A DNA stretch of 43,397 nucleotides from JBFIHF01 sp964411125 (GTDB lineage Bacteria; Myxococcota_A; Bradymonadia; Bradymonadales; Bradymonadaceae). The notes under the pieces were generated by a model. It made no database searches, was not told the origin of the DNA, and was given only the letters and a program-made list of their open reading frames with translations. This document shows, one piece after another, positions 24,114 to 32,974 of the stretch. Numbering within the stretch: position 1 is the first letter of the stretch; each line of letters opens with the position of its first letter. Both the position numbers and the translations under genes were made by a program. Location: assembly GCA_964411125.1 (NCBI GenBank), contig CAYPJU010000054.1, positions 1 through 43,397 of the forward strand, written 5' to 3'.

Positions 24114-24872
24114 TCAGTCGTACTTTTTCGCGTGGGCCGCCAGCACCTTCTCGACCTTCGCCAGCGCTTCGGTGACGAGCGGAGCCGCCGAGTCGGGGAT
24201 CTCCTTCCGTGGCACGGCTTTCGTGTGCGCGGTGCAGACGTGGTAGACGGCCCGGCACTCCTCGATCAGCTCGTTCGCCCAACGACGGAAATCGTCCGCC
24301 GCCCCCGCGCGCGGTTCCAGAGCTTTGGGGAGGGTTGGATGAAATCGAAGCCCCCCCACGAGAGGTAGATCCGTCCAGCTCAGCGTATCGTCGACGTGCA
24401 GCGTCCACGACGGGCGGTGGAGCGCCAGGACCGAGCCGAAATGGACGTTCGAGTCGTCGGTCACGAGGGCCGCGCCGCGCGGCACCGTGAACCAGAACTC
24501 GCCATCGAAGAGCTCGGAGAGGCCCGGGTCCGACGTGCGAAGCTCTTCCCAGGGGAGGTCGGGCTTGCGCTTCACGTGGCGATCGGTGCCGTACATCTTG
24601 GCGTTGGGGAACCGGCGATGGACCTCCCCGACATGAACGGTGTGAAACGGATGGAGGAGCACGATTGCCTCTACCAGCTCGCCCCCGTCGGTCAGCTCGT
24701 CGATCTTCGCCCACACTTCGTCGTCACATCCGTAGGCGTCGAGCATCACGAAGCGGCCCGACTGCAGGCGCACGAGCGAAGCTTGCGTGCCGATGTCGAG
24801 CAGGCCGGCGATCTTGAACGAGCCGCGAATGTTCCAGAAATTCTCGGCGACTTCGTGGATGGCGTCGGCCAT
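24114..24872 (-). CDS. DUF4336 protein, metallo-beta-lactamase-like fold
   Basis: 252 residues, no signal peptide. The order of segments fits DUF4336 proteins: an N-terminal strand pair (L-V-R-L-Q-S-G-R-F-V-M-L-D-A-Y-G), a metal-site-like L-L-H-P-F-H-T-V-H-V-G (residues ~91-101), then Y-G-T-D-R-H and later L-A-L-H-R-P-S-W-T-L-H-V-D-D-T-L. In true metallo-beta-lactamases the motif is HxHxDH; here it is H-P-F-H-T-V-H, so metal binding may be altered. Function unknown. It begins 36 bases after the stop of the pentapeptide-repeat gene, so the two probably share a transcript. Confidence 0.7.
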   Translation of the reverse strand: MADAIHEVAENFWNIRGSFKIAGLLDIGTQASLVRLQSGRFVMLDAYGCDDEVWAKIDELTDGGELVEAIVLLHPFHTVHVGEVHRRFPNAKMYGTDRHVKRKPDLPWEELRTSDPGLSELFDGEFWFTVPRGAALVTDDSNVHFGSVLALHRPSWTLHVDDTLSWTDLPLVGGLRFHPTLPKALEPRAGAADDFRRWANELIEECRAVYHVCTAHTKAVPRKEIPDSAAPLVTEALAKVEKVLAAHAKKYD

Positions 24873-24908
24873 GCGTGTCCTTTCGTCAGGGAAGCGGTAG
24901 AGGCCTGA

Positions 24909-25466
24909 TCAGTTGACGTCGAGGCCGTGCTTGAGGAGCAGACCCTCGAGGGAGTCGCGGTCGAACTTCGCGCCGCGAACCTTGTTGGCATCGGGATCGA
25001 TGTCGAAATTGACCGAGTCGCGGAGATCGGCCTTCGTGAGGTTCGTTCCGGAGAAGATCGCGTCCTGCATTTCGCAGTCCGTCAGATCTGCTTCGCTCAG
25101 GTCGGCACCCCGAAAGTCGGCGCCCTTGAGGGAGCAGCCGCGAAAGGACGTCCTGGCGAGCGACATCTCGGAGAACGAGGCGAGCTCGGCGTCGCACTCT
25201 CGGAACTCGACGTCGAGCGCGAACTCGCTGCAGTCCGAGAAGACGACCCCCGTCAGACGGCAGTCGACGAACCGAACCCCCTGAAGGCGCGTGCCGGCGA
25301 GCTTCGTCATCCGGAGGTCGCAGTCGCGGAAGGTCGTGTCGACGATGAGGAGGTCGCTCAGGTCGGCTTCTTCGAAAGTGCAGTCGGTGAACTCGCACCC
25401 CTCGATCTCTTCGTCGAAGGGGCGATCCTCGAAGGCTTCGTCATCGAAAGTCTCGTCGTGTGGCAT
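24909..25466 (-). CDS. Pentapeptide repeat protein
   Basis: 185 residues from the ATG at 25466, which has GGGAG six bases ahead; an in-frame start at 25490 adds eight residues. After an acidic N-terminus rich in Asp, Glu and Phe come about 25 tandem A/C-D/N-L/F-x-x pentapeptides (F-T-D-C-T-F-E-E-A-D-L-S-D-L), forming a right-handed quadrilateral beta-helix. The tail N-F-D-I-D-P-D-A-N-K-V-R-G-A-K-F then L-L-K-H-G is typical of a common cytoplasmic family. Some relatives (Qnr, MfpA) mimic DNA and protect gyrase, but the features that define those groups are not evident, so no resistance role is claimed. Confidence 0.88.
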   Translation of the reverse strand: MPHDETFDDEAFEDRPFDEEIEGCEFTDCTFEEADLSDLLIVDTTFRDCDLRMTKLAGTRLQGVRFVDCRLTGVVFSDCSEFALDVEFRECDAELASFSEMSLARTSFRGCSLKGADFRGADLSEADLTDCEMQDAIFSGTNLTKADLRDSVNFDIDPDANKVRGAKFDRDSLEGLLLKHGLDVN

Positions 25467-25583
25467 CGTCGCTCCCGGTGGTTCGAACAAGATGGCGGGA
25501 TGTTAGCGGTCGAGCCCCGTGACGTCGATGCAATGCGAAATTGGAGTGTGTGGCGACGGAACGCCGCGCCCCGTGTCCCCGAC

Positions 25584-26699
25584 TCAGAGGCTCGAAGCGT
25601 CTTCGAAGACGACCCACTTCGACTTTGGGACCTTCGCGAAGGTCTTCGCGAAGCGCTCCTCGGCATTGTTCGCCCCTTCCACTCGCCGCAGATAGATCTT
25701 CTCGATGCGGTCGGGGTGCCGTTCGGCGAGCCCGGCGTAGATCTCGGGATCTCTTTCGCCGGTGTCGCCCACCAGGACGAACTTTCGCTTCGGGAAGTCG
25801 CGCATCAACGCTTCGATCGAGTCGATCTTGTGCGCGGACGAGTCACCAACGAACGCCGAGACGCTGCCGGCGTCGCTGAGCTTCAGGACTCGCAGGTGGT
25901 ATACCCCCGAAGGGAATCCGTGCGCGTCGGCGAAGGCCGACAGGTCTTTGTAGAGCGTCCAGGGCGAAGCGGACACGTAGTGGAAGGTGGTGTCGGGGGA
26001 GGCCCACTTCGCGTAGAGGTTCGCCATGCCGGGTGCGGGCTGGAATTCGCGCCGGAACGTGTTGTCGAACATCTCCTTGCGGTCGACCACGTTGGTGATC
26101 TTGATGGTGTCGTCGATGTCGGACACGACCGTCACGCCGTCCGCGTCGATGACCGGGATGTCGACGGTTCGCTCGGGGACGTCGGAGCGGTCGAGCGTCA
26201 CGGCGAGCCGGATGGATCGTTTCTTCGCTCTCTTCGGCGGGTCGTAGGGGAGTTCGACGACCCGGCTGACGTGTCCGTCGCTCCCCGACTCTCCGAGCTC
26301 GACGACGGCGGGTTTCAATCCCTTCCCGGAGAAGCTGGCCCAGACCTTCTTGCCGGATTCGTTGTCGACCATGAAGTCGTGCATCCGTCGGGAAAAGATG
26401 GCGTACTCCGGTGTTCCGCTCTCGATTCCGAGCTTCTCGGCAATCTTTTTCACCGCGTAGCCGCGCAGCCGGTCTTTCTCGTCCTCGAAGACCCAGGCGC
26501 GGAGCGGAATCTTGACGGTCTTTCCGTCTTCTCCGACCACCGCGTAGGTCGGAAAGACTCGGACGGTCTCGGGGGTGTCGGAGAGCGCGCTCGAGAACGG
26601 CCAGTCGCCGAATCCGCAATTCATCCCCCCGCCCGCGAAGGCGACGGAGGGCGTTAGCAGGGCGAGTGCGCATGCGATGGCGACGAACGTCGTTTTCAT
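25584..26699 (-). CDS. Exported App1/DUF2183 family phosphatase
   Basis: 371 residues from the ATG at 26699 with GAGG six bases ahead; a longer frame upstream is only a shadow of uvrB. A signal peptide (M-K-T-T-F-V-A-I-A-C-A-L-A-L-L, cleavage near A-F-A) exports it. The C-terminal half is a HAD-type domain with V-V-S-D-I-D-D-T-I-K: nucleophile D194 and D196 in D-x-D-x-T. Then come S-A-S-P-W-T-L, the lysine loop K-I-D-S-I-E and V-G-D-T-G-E-R-D. This is the DUF2183 group, related to yeast App1 phosphatidate phosphatase, which hydrolyses phosphatidic acid to diacylglycerol. Lipid turnover in the envelope is plausible. The N-terminal ~180 residues are family-typical but undefined. Confidence 0.85.
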   Translation of the reverse strand: MKTTFVAIACALALLTPSVAFAGGGMNCGFGDWPFSSALSDTPETVRVFPTYAVVGEDGKTVKIPLRAWVFEDEKDRLRGYAVKKIAEKLGIESGTPEYAIFSRRMHDFMVDNESGKKVWASFSGKGLKPAVVELGESGSDGHVSRVVELPYDPPKRAKKRSIRLAVTLDRSDVPERTVDIPVIDADGVTVVSDIDDTIKITNVVDRKEMFDNTFRREFQPAPGMANLYAKWASPDTTFHYVSASPWTLYKDLSAFADAHGFPSGVYHLRVLKLSDAGSVSAFVGDSSAHKIDSIEALMRDFPKRKFVLVGDTGERDPEIYAGLAERHPDRIEKIYLRRVEGANNAEERFAKTFAKVPKSKWVVFEDASSL

Positions 26700-26761
26700 G
26701 AAGGGCCTCAGTTCGAATTCGGGCAAGTCGACGTGTCGACGACTCGACCATTCAAAAAGGG

Positions 26762-28789
26762 TCAGCGCGGGCGGGCTCTCCCCGTGAATCCGAGCTGCGC
26801 CTGTTCGATCCTCTTCAGCTCGTCCCGGTACTTGGCGGCCTCCTCGAAGCGCAGCTCTTTGGCGGCCGCCTGCATCTTGTCGCGGAGCTCTTCGACGAGT
26901 GCGTCGAACTCTTCGATCGACCGCACTCCTTCGGCCTCTTCGGCGAGCCGCGCCACCTCGGCGTCGGCCCGTGACTCCTCTTCGGGGACGTGGGATTCGA
27001 GGTCGGTGATCCGCTTTCGGATCGTCTGCGGGGTGATCCCGTGTTCTTCGTTGTAGGCGAGCTGGATGGCGCGGCGACGGTTGGTCTCGTCGAGCGCCTC
27101 CTGGATCGAGTCGGTCATCTGATCGGCATAGAGGATCACGGTGCCGTTCACGTTGCGCGCCGCGCGGCCGATCGTCTGGATCAGCGACCGTGCGCTGCGC
27201 AGAAAGCCTTCCTTGTCGGCATCGAGGATCCCGACGAGGGAGACCTCGGGGATGTCGAGCCCCTCTCGGAGCAGGTTGATGCCGATCAGCACGTCGAAGA
27301 TCCCCTTTCGAAGATCGCGAATGATGTTCATCCGCTCGATCGTGTCGACCTCGGAGTGCAGGTAGCGGACCTTGATGCCGAGTTCCTGCAGATACTCGGT
27401 GAGGTCCTCCGACATCCGCTTCGTCAGCGTGGTGACGAGGACGCGGTCGCCCGCTTCGATCCGCTTGCGGATCTCGCCGTAGACGTCGTCGACCTGGTCG
27501 AGCGCGGGACGAATCTCCACGTACGGATCGATGAGTCCCGTGGGACGAATGATCTGTTCGACGATCACGCCCTCGGTCTGTTCGAGCTCGTAATCGCCGG
27601 GGGTGGCGGAGACGTAGACGATCTGGTCGACGCGTTCGGTCCACTCATCGAAGGTGAGAGGCCGATTGTCGATCGCGGAGGGGAGCCGGAAGCCGTGGCC
27701 GACGAGGACCTCCTTGCGGGACCGGTCTCCGCGGAACATGCCGCCGATCTGCGGGATCGTGACGTGCGATTCGTCGACGACGGTCAGGAAACCGCGCGGG
27801 AAGTAATCGAGCAGCGTCGGGGGCGGCTCGCCGGGGGCGCGCCCGGACAGATGGCGGCTGTAATTCTCGATCCCGTTGCAGTAGCCCATCGTGATCATCA
27901 TCTCGAGATCGAACTGCGTGCGCTGCTCGAGCCGCTGCGCTTCGAGGAGCATCCCCTTCTCGATCAGCTCTTCGAGGCGCTCCTTGAGTTCGATTCGGAT
28001 CGCGTCGATCGCCGCCTTGCGGCGCTCGGGCAGCACGGCGTAGTGGGTGGCGGGGTAGACGGCGATCTTCGGGATCTCGCGGATCTTCTTGCCGCGCAGC
28101 GGGTCGACCTCCCAGAGCGAATCGATCTCGTCGCCGAAGAACTCGACCCGTATCGCCACGTCCTCCTCGTAAGCCGGGAAGATCTCGACGATGTCGCCCC
28201 GGACGCGGAACGTACCGCGGTGGAAGTCGGCGTGTTTGCGCTCGTACTGAATCGCGACCAGTTGCTGCAGCAGCGACTTGCGCGTCATCTGGGCGCCCTT
28301 CTCGACGAAGACGAGCATCCCTTTGTACGCCTCCGAGGTTCCGAGGCCGTAGATGCACGAGACGCTCGCGACGATGATGACGTCGTTGCGATCGAGCAGG
28401 CTGCGCGTTGCCGAGTGCCGCATCCGGTCGATCGCGTCGTTGATCGTCGAGTCCTTCTCGATGAACGTGTCGGTCGACGGGATGTACGCCTCGGGCTGGT
28501 AGTAGTCGTAGTACGAGACGAAGTACTCGACGGCGTTGTTGGGGAAGAGCTCGGAGAACTCGGCGTAGAGCTGCGCGGCGAGCGTCTTGTTCGGGGCCAT
28601 CACGAGCGTAGGGCGCTGGTACTCGGCGATGACGTTCGCCATCGTGAACGTCTTTCCGGTCCCCGTGGCGCCAAGCAACACCTGGTGACGCTCGCCGGCC
28701 CGCAACTGTTCGAGGAGCTCCGCGATCGCCGCGGGCTGGTCACCGCGCGGCTCGTATTCCGTCACGAGTTCGAAGGGTTGGTTCATCAT
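26762..28789 (-). CDS. uvrB: UvrABC excinuclease subunit B
   Basis: 675 residues. Damage-verifying helicase-like subunit of nucleotide excision repair. Walker A is G-A-T-G-T-G-K-T (residues 40-47). The beta-hairpin Y-V-S-Y-Y-D-Y-Y-Q-P-E-A-Y-I-P (~92-106), D-E-S-H Walker B and Q-T-I-G-R-A-A-R motif VI are all present. The C-terminal UVR domain that contacts UvrC (~residues 635-670, L-R-F-E-E-A-A-K-Y-R-D-E-L) is complete. Two adjacent ATGs exist at 28789 and 28786. The -10 box TATACT lies nine bases upstream and is overlapped by a LexA-like sequence, so SOS control is likely. Confidence 0.97.
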   Translation of the reverse strand: MMNQPFELVTEYEPRGDQPAAIAELLEQLRAGERHQVLLGATGTGKTFTMANVIAEYQRPTLVMAPNKTLAAQLYAEFSELFPNNAVEYFVSYYDYYQPEAYIPSTDTFIEKDSTINDAIDRMRHSATRSLLDRNDVIIVASVSCIYGLGTSEAYKGMLVFVEKGAQMTRKSLLQQLVAIQYERKHADFHRGTFRVRGDIVEIFPAYEEDVAIRVEFFGDEIDSLWEVDPLRGKKIREIPKIAVYPATHYAVLPERRKAAIDAIRIELKERLEELIEKGMLLEAQRLEQRTQFDLEMMITMGYCNGIENYSRHLSGRAPGEPPPTLLDYFPRGFLTVVDESHVTIPQIGGMFRGDRSRKEVLVGHGFRLPSAIDNRPLTFDEWTERVDQIVYVSATPGDYELEQTEGVIVEQIIRPTGLIDPYVEIRPALDQVDDVYGEIRKRIEAGDRVLVTTLTKRMSEDLTEYLQELGIKVRYLHSEVDTIERMNIIRDLRKGIFDVLIGINLLREGLDIPEVSLVGILDADKEGFLRSARSLIQTIGRAARNVNGTVILYADQMTDSIQEALDETNRRRAIQLAYNEEHGITPQTIRKRITDLESHVPEEESRADAEVARLAEEAEGVRSIEEFDALVEELRDKMQAAAKELRFEEAAKYRDELKRIEQAQLGFTGRARPR

Positions 28790-28798
28790 GGCGGGGCC

Positions 28799-28826
28799 AG
28801 TATAAACATTTGTTCAGGTGCCGCAA
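28799..28826 (-). promoter_or_regulatory. uvrB promoter with overlapping LexA-like box
   Basis: The minus strand has TTGCGG (28826-28821), a 16-base spacer and TATACT (28804-28799). The plus strand at 28802-28818 reads ATAAACATTTGTTCAGG, which matches the Myxococcus xanthus LexA consensus CTRHAMRYBYGTTCAGS, as I recall it, at 16 of 17 positions. On the minus strand the same site is GAACAAATGTTT, near the GAAC-N4-GTTY form of Gram-positive LexA. Overlap with the -10 and spacer fits repression. The 5' UTR would be only a few bases. Confidence 0.7.
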
Positions 28827-28877
28827 CGCAGGTGTGCACGGCGGCGAGGCGGCAGGTTCCCGCCCCTTGGAATCGCG

Positions 28878-29807
28878 TCACTGTTTGGGGCGCGGCGGCT
28901 TCGTAGTCCCTCCTTCGAGCGTGGCGAGCGTCAACTCCGGAGCGCAGTTGAACCGAGCGGGGACCGCGCTGAATCCGATACCGCGGTTCACGTAGATGTA
29001 GTTGCCGGGCGCGACCATGTCCTCCTCGGCCACCCAGCCGTCGGCGATCACCTCTCGCTCGTACGCGATGTGGATCCAGCTCGTGGAAGGCAGAAGCGGA
29101 ATGCGAAGTTGTCCGCCGTGGGTATGTCCGGCGAACGCTGCCGGAGTGCTGTCCACAGGCAACTTTCGCCACGAGGCGGGGTTGTGCATCAGAACCACCC
29201 TCGCTTCGCCCTCGGGGACGGACGCCAGCGCCTTTTCCGGGTCGTCCAACCCTGCCCAGTTCGACCCGATCCCGACAACGTGAAGCGCGTCGCCGTTTCT
29301 CGTCAGTACCTCACTCTCGTTCTCCAACACTTCGATCCCGATCGCCTCGAGCCCCTCGTGGAGCTCGGCAGCCAGCGCCATGTCGGGCGACGACTTCTCT
29401 TTGTCCATGGAGTAGTCGTGGTTGCCGAGAACGGCGAATGTCGGGATCCCTGATTCCCCGAGCGGCCGGGCGAGCTCCACGGCTTCGTCCACCGTGCTGC
29501 TGTCACCGTGGTAGATGAAATCGCCAGCGAGGAGCACCACGTCGGGCTTTGCTTCGATCGCCTCGCGTACGGCGCGCTCGACCATCCCGTCGTTGTCGAG
29601 CCACATCCCGGTTTGTTGATCGCCGAGCACGGCGACGACGGCGCCATCCCATCCGTGATCCTCGGCGGGAAGCGGGGCCGACGTTCGGCGCACGTCGAGC
29701 ATGAGACGCGGTTCGACCGCGACCGCGTAGGTTATCAGGCCGAGCACCACGAGGAGCAGCACGGCGAGGGACGAAGGGACGATTCGTTTCCAGTTCACGT
29801 CGATCAT
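28878..29807 (-). CDS. Membrane-anchored calcineurin-like metallophosphoesterase
   Basis: 309 residues from the ATG at 29807 (a longer in-frame start at 29915 adds 36 residues of low plausibility). One N-terminal transmembrane segment (about residues 9-31) anchors it with the enzyme outside. Metal-site motifs of the calcineurin-like family are in order: G-D-Q-Q-T-G (62-67; the first motif usually has His or Asp in place of Gln), G-D-F-I-Y-H-G (95-101), G-N-H-D-Y (128-132), L-M-H-N-P and G-H-T-H-G-G-Q. It resembles YkuE/YaeI-type phosphodiesterases that act on membrane-bound UDP-sugars or similar. Substrate unknown. Confidence 0.85.
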   Translation of the reverse strand: MIDVNWKRIVPSSLAVLLLVVLGLITYAVAVEPRLMLDVRRTSAPLPAEDHGWDGAVVAVLGDQQTGMWLDNDGMVERAVREAIEAKPDVVLLAGDFIYHGDSSTVDEAVELARPLGESGIPTFAVLGNHDYSMDKEKSSPDMALAAELHEGLEAIGIEVLENESEVLTRNGDALHVVGIGSNWAGLDDPEKALASVPEGEARVVLMHNPASWRKLPVDSTPAAFAGHTHGGQLRIPLLPSTSWIHIAYEREVIADGWVAEEDMVAPGNYIYVNRGIGFSAVPARFNCAPELTLATLEGGTTKPPRPKQ

Positions 29808-29913
29808 GGGACGAAACTGACCGCGATGTTGGTGCCGCCAAACATTTTTCCCGACCGGTTCACGAAATGAATCGCCGTGGTGGCGGGGTTCCACACACGA
29901 CCCCGAGGCGCTC

Positions 29914-30333
29914 ATGTACGACCGATATCCGGCACCTTCCCCACTTCCCTTCGTGTTGATGGGACCGCTGATGATCCTGGCGTTCTGCGGAGGGCCGCTC
30001 TACGTCACCGACATGCTCGAACCGGTGCTGGGCGATCCGTGGCACTTCGCCGTGGGTTTCGCCCCCATCGCCGTGCTGATGTACGCAACGCTCACGCTGG
30101 AGGACCGGCCGAGCCGTTGGACGAAATTCATGGGATGGCTGGGAGGCGCCGGGTCGGCGCTCCTCCTCGCCTCGACGGGCGCCGCGATCGACTCCCTCGA
30201 CCAGTCCTCCGACCCGAAGCTCACCGTGGCCGGAGCGATATGCGCGTTGATCGTCTGCGCATGGTATGCGCGCCAGTCGAACCGTCATTTCGCGTGGGCG
30301 GCCCGGCTGGAGCGGCAGAATCTCACCCGGTGA
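29914..30333 (+). CDS. Small membrane protein of unknown function
   Basis: 139 residues with about four hydrophobic segments: P-F-V-L-M-G-P-L-M-I-L-A-F-C-G-G (11-26), F-A-V-G-F-A-P-I-A-V-L-M-Y-A (44-57), W-L-G-G-A-G-S-A-L-L-L-A-S (73-85) and T-V-A-G-A-I-C-A-L-I-V-C-A-W-Y (103-117). Loops are basic on one side, consistent with an inner-membrane protein. No family recognised. It is divergent from the metallophosphoesterase and its last 11 bases overlap the end of the convergent GST gene. Confidence 0.6.
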   Translation: MYDRYPAPSPLPFVLMGPLMILAFCGGPLYVTDMLEPVLGDPWHFAVGFAPIAVLMYATLTLEDRPSRWTKFMGWLGGAGSALLLASTGAAIDSLDQSSDPKLTVAGAICALIVCAWYARQSNRHFAWAARLERQNLTR

Positions 30334-30988
30334 TGGCGAGCTCCCCACCGCGCGCCACGGCGCGCCGGTAGGCGTCCCGGGCTTCGATCCGCTCGACGAA
30401 CGCCTTCATCCGCGGATACCGCTCGGCCGCTTCCCCACGCGCCAGCATTCCCTGGATCGGAAAGCTCATCATCACGTCGGCAGCGCCGAACGCTCCATCC
30501 ACCAGCCAATCGCTCTCGGCGAGCTCCGACTCCACGAACCCCGCCCTCAGGTCGATCTCCCTGTCGACGTAGCTCGACTGCGCCTTCTTCGACACCGCGC
30601 GAACGATCTGACGAATCACGGGGGGGCCGACGTTCTCGAGCCGTTTCATCACCAGCTTGAGGAGCAGCGGCGGCATCGCCGTCCCTTCGGCGAAATGCAG
30701 CCAGTAGCGGTACCGGAGGTGGGCGTCGGTGCCGTACTCCGGCCTCAAGATCCCCTCGTCGAACGCGTCGAGCAGATACTCGAAGATCGCCCCCGACTCG
30801 GCGATCGTCCGCCCCTCGTGCGTGATCACGGGCGACTTCCCGAGCGGATGGACCTCGCGAAGTTCGCGCGGGGCGAGCCCCGAACCACGGCGCTCGTACT
30901 GCACGATCTCGTAGTCGCACCCGAGCTCCTCGAGCAGCCAGACCACTCGGTGCGAGCGCGAATCCTCCAGATGATGCAGCGTAATCAT
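30323..30988 (-). CDS. Glutathione S-transferase family protein
   Basis: 221 residues. The N-terminal thioredoxin-like domain reads I-T-L-H-H-L-E-D-S-R-S-H-R-V-V-W-L-L-E-E (2-21), then P-L-G-K-S-P-V-I and E-S-G-A-I-F-E-Y-L (48-73), where S-P-V-I and E-S contact glutathione. The C-terminal helical domain is complete, including the L-V-D-G-A-F-G-A-A-D-V-M motif. The putative catalytic serine is in D-S-R-S. Substrate unknown. Its ATG overlaps the stop of the LuxE-like gene (ATGA), so the two are translationally coupled, which suggests a shared pathway. Confidence 0.88.
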   Translation of the reverse strand: MITLHHLEDSRSHRVVWLLEELGCDYEIVQYERRGSGLAPRELREVHPLGKSPVITHEGRTIAESGAIFEYLLDAFDEGILRPEYGTDAHLRYRYWLHFAEGTAMPPLLLKLVMKRLENVGPPVIRQIVRAVSKKAQSSYVDREIDLRAGFVESELAESDWLVDGAFGAADVMMSFPIQGMLARGEAAERYPRMKAFVERIEARDAYRRAVARGGELAITG

Positions 30989-32085
30989 GCACGTCCCTCC
31001 ATCGTGTCCGCGATCTCCTCCACGGTGAGGCTGCATCCTCTGAGCTCGGCACCTTCCGCGCGTCCGAACAACTGGAAACCTCCGTCGGCATCGACCACGC
31101 CGAGGTCGGAGGTCTGCACGGCGAGGACGCTCTCGACGTTGGCGAGGTCGTACCACCGCAGCAGCCCTCGCTCGCCGGGCCCCAACGGCTCGAGTGACAC
31201 CGGATCGACGGCGACGACACGGGCCCACGGCGGCGTCCGGAAACGGCTCTCGTCGGGCGGGAGCCCGCGCGACAGCGAATCGGTGTACGCCTGGCTCGAC
31301 AGCTCGGTCATCGAGTATTCGGCGATGCAGTGCGTCGGGTCGACGCCGAGCTTCGATTCGAACCCGGAGTACAGCTCCTCGCGTGACACCTCGCGCGTGC
31401 GCCCCTTCAGCCCGCCGGTCTCCATGATGCGGGACCCGGCGGGGAGTCGGAAGTCGTCCTCGAAGGTGTCGAACAGCTCGACGAAGGCGAAGGCGGTGCC
31501 GAGGAGCATCACGGGTCGGTCGGCGGACTCGAGCGCCTCGTGGATCCCTTCGAAGTCGAAGGTGAGTTCGCCCGACTCGTCGTCTTCGACGATGAAGAAC
31601 CCCGAGCGAAGCGGCGTGCCGAACGAGACGAGGAGCTCGCCGAGCATGTACGAGAGGCTCGAGTCGGGCATGTCGCCGGGGGAGGGCGCGAGAACCCACA
31701 TCGGCATCCGTTTTCGGTCGGGCATGCAGAATCGCCGAAACGGCGCGTCGATGGCGGCGCGGTAGTAGTCGAGCGATCCGAAATGGTGCTCGCCGCGCTC
31801 CCCCTGCGTGGTGCCGCTCGTGCGAAACGTCCTGACCGTCGCGCCCGCGGGCGCGCTCGAGAGCCGAATCCGCTTGAATGCGTCGGTCGGAACGGAGGGG
31901 ACGTCGAGCCACGACTCGACGTCGCGCGGTGTCCGGTCGCGCCGGTCGCAGAAGCGTCGATACGGCTCGATCGCCTCGTACTGCGCGGCGAACAACTCGA
32001 GGGCTCGGCGCTCGAAGTGTTCGTCGCTCCAGCGAAGGTCCCCGGACGCGTCCCACGCCCGAATCTCGTCCAGCAGATGTTTCAA
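30985..32085 (-). CDS. LuxE-like acyl-protein synthetase
   Basis: 366 residues. The adenylate-forming LuxE family activates fatty acids as acyl-AMP and transfers them to an enzyme thiol; in luminous bacteria it feeds the fatty-acid reductase. The nucleotide-binding region is R-T-S-G-T-T-Q-G (88-95), followed by M-E-T-G-G-L-K-G-R and E-Y-S-M-T-E-L. No luciferase genes are nearby, so the role is probably lipid or polyketide-like metabolism, as in many non-luminous relatives. The start is TTG at 32085, which overlaps the stop of the preceding gene (TTGA) and indicates coupled translation; there is no nearer ATG. The GST gene overlaps its 3' end. Confidence 0.85.
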   Translation of the reverse strand: MKHLLDEIRAWDASGDLRWSDEHFERRALELFAAQYEAIEPYRRFCDRRDRTPRDVESWLDVPSVPTDAFKRIRLSSAPAGATVRTFRTSGTTQGERGEHHFGSLDYYRAAIDAPFRRFCMPDRKRMPMWVLAPSPGDMPDSSLSYMLGELLVSFGTPLRSGFFIVEDDESGELTFDFEGIHEALESADRPVMLLGTAFAFVELFDTFEDDFRLPAGSRIMETGGLKGRTREVSREELYSGFESKLGVDPTHCIAEYSMTELSSQAYTDSLSRGLPPDESRFRTPPWARVVAVDPVSLEPLGPGERGLLRWYDLANVESVLAVQTSDLGVVDADGGFQLFGRAEGAELRGCSLTVEEIADTMEGRA

Positions 32086-32858
32086 AAAGCGTCCCAGTCC
32101 TGGCGGGGTGCGGGCTCGCGGTCGACCGGTTCGCCGACGCTGTTGTCGAAGCCCCTCGTCTCGTTCTGTGTCCCTTCCTTGAGGCGGAAGTCGACGTGAT
32201 AGTGCTCGTCGTGTCGGATCCAGGCGGGGTCCTTGTTGAACTCGAGCTTCTTCGTCAGCTTCTTTCCGCCCCGGGTCTTGCGCAACTGTTTCTGGAGCTC
32301 GGGATCGAAGATGACGCGATCGATCTCGAGGCCGTTCTCTTCGGCCGACTTCCTCAGGGCGTTCAGGTGCACCACCATCGCGGCGTAGTCGATCTCGTAT
32401 TCGCCGAACATCCCCTTCTCGTCGAACTCCACGCGGTACCCGAACCCGTCGATGATGGTGGTCGGCAGCGTGTCGATCTTGCCGTTGCGACGGACCGGAA
32501 CCATGAAGTCGACGCTCAGCCCGTTCTGGTGCGTGCGGTGCGGCTTGAACTCACCGCCTCCGCACCATCCCGTCTCCCCGAAGACGAACTGCAGGCTCTC
32601 GTCTTCGGCGTAGGCGTAGGCGTAGCCGGTCACGACCGCGGCGCGCACCTTCTCGTGGACGCACGTTCGACCGATCGTCGACATCAGCCGCGAGTAGGTC
32701 TGGAAGTTGGGGCCGGTAGAGGGGAGGCGCTTGCCGAACTTGAGCTTGCCGTCGACCCGCGTGCCGTGGCTTCGGGACGGTCGTTCGGCCTCGTACTCGA
32801 TCAGCACGTCGTTGCCGATCCAGACGGCGACGCCGAGGACGACCAGGATGATGAGCAT
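32082..32858 (-). CDS. Penicillin-insensitive murein endopeptidase-like protein (MepA/LAS type)
   Basis: 258 residues from the ATG at 32858. An in-frame TTG at 32900 would add an Arg-rich start (M-R-R-R-R-I-H-H) giving a normal inner-membrane N-region, so the true start may be there. A hydrophobic stretch (residues 1-20) anchors or exports the enzyme. Zinc ligands of the LAS metallopeptidase fold are visible: H110-Q-N-G-L-S-V-D117 and H216-D-E-H219-Y-H221-V-D-F. MepA cleaves D-alanyl-meso-diaminopimelate cross-links in peptidoglycan. Cysteines occur at G-R-T-C and G-W-C-G. The TTG of the LuxE-like gene overlaps its stop, an unusual operon partnership. Confidence 0.78.
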   Translation of the reverse strand: MLIILVVLGVAVWIGNDVLIEYEAERPSRSHGTRVDGKLKFGKRLPSTGPNFQTYSRLMSTIGRTCVHEKVRAAVVTGYAYAYAEDESLQFVFGETGWCGGGEFKPHRTHQNGLSVDFMVPVRRNGKIDTLPTTIIDGFGYRVEFDEKGMFGEYEIDYAAMVVHLNALRKSAEENGLEIDRVIFDPELQKQLRKTRGGKKLTKKLEFNKDPAWIRHDEHYHVDFRLKEGTQNETRGFDNSVGEPVDREPAPRQDWDAF

Positions 32859-32974
32859 CGTGGCGCGCGAGGTGCCGTGATGTATGCGTCTACGTCTCAA
32901 GGGGTCGCCGCGTGGTAGGTGCGCTCCGCAGCGCACGTTGTGTCGCTGCACGATACGCACTCTCGGAGCGGATG

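Noticed and set aside
25584..27644. 686-residue minus-strand frame
   Set aside because: Its first 315 residues are a shadow frame of uvrB; only the part from 26699 onward, with its signal peptide and ribosome site, is a real gene.
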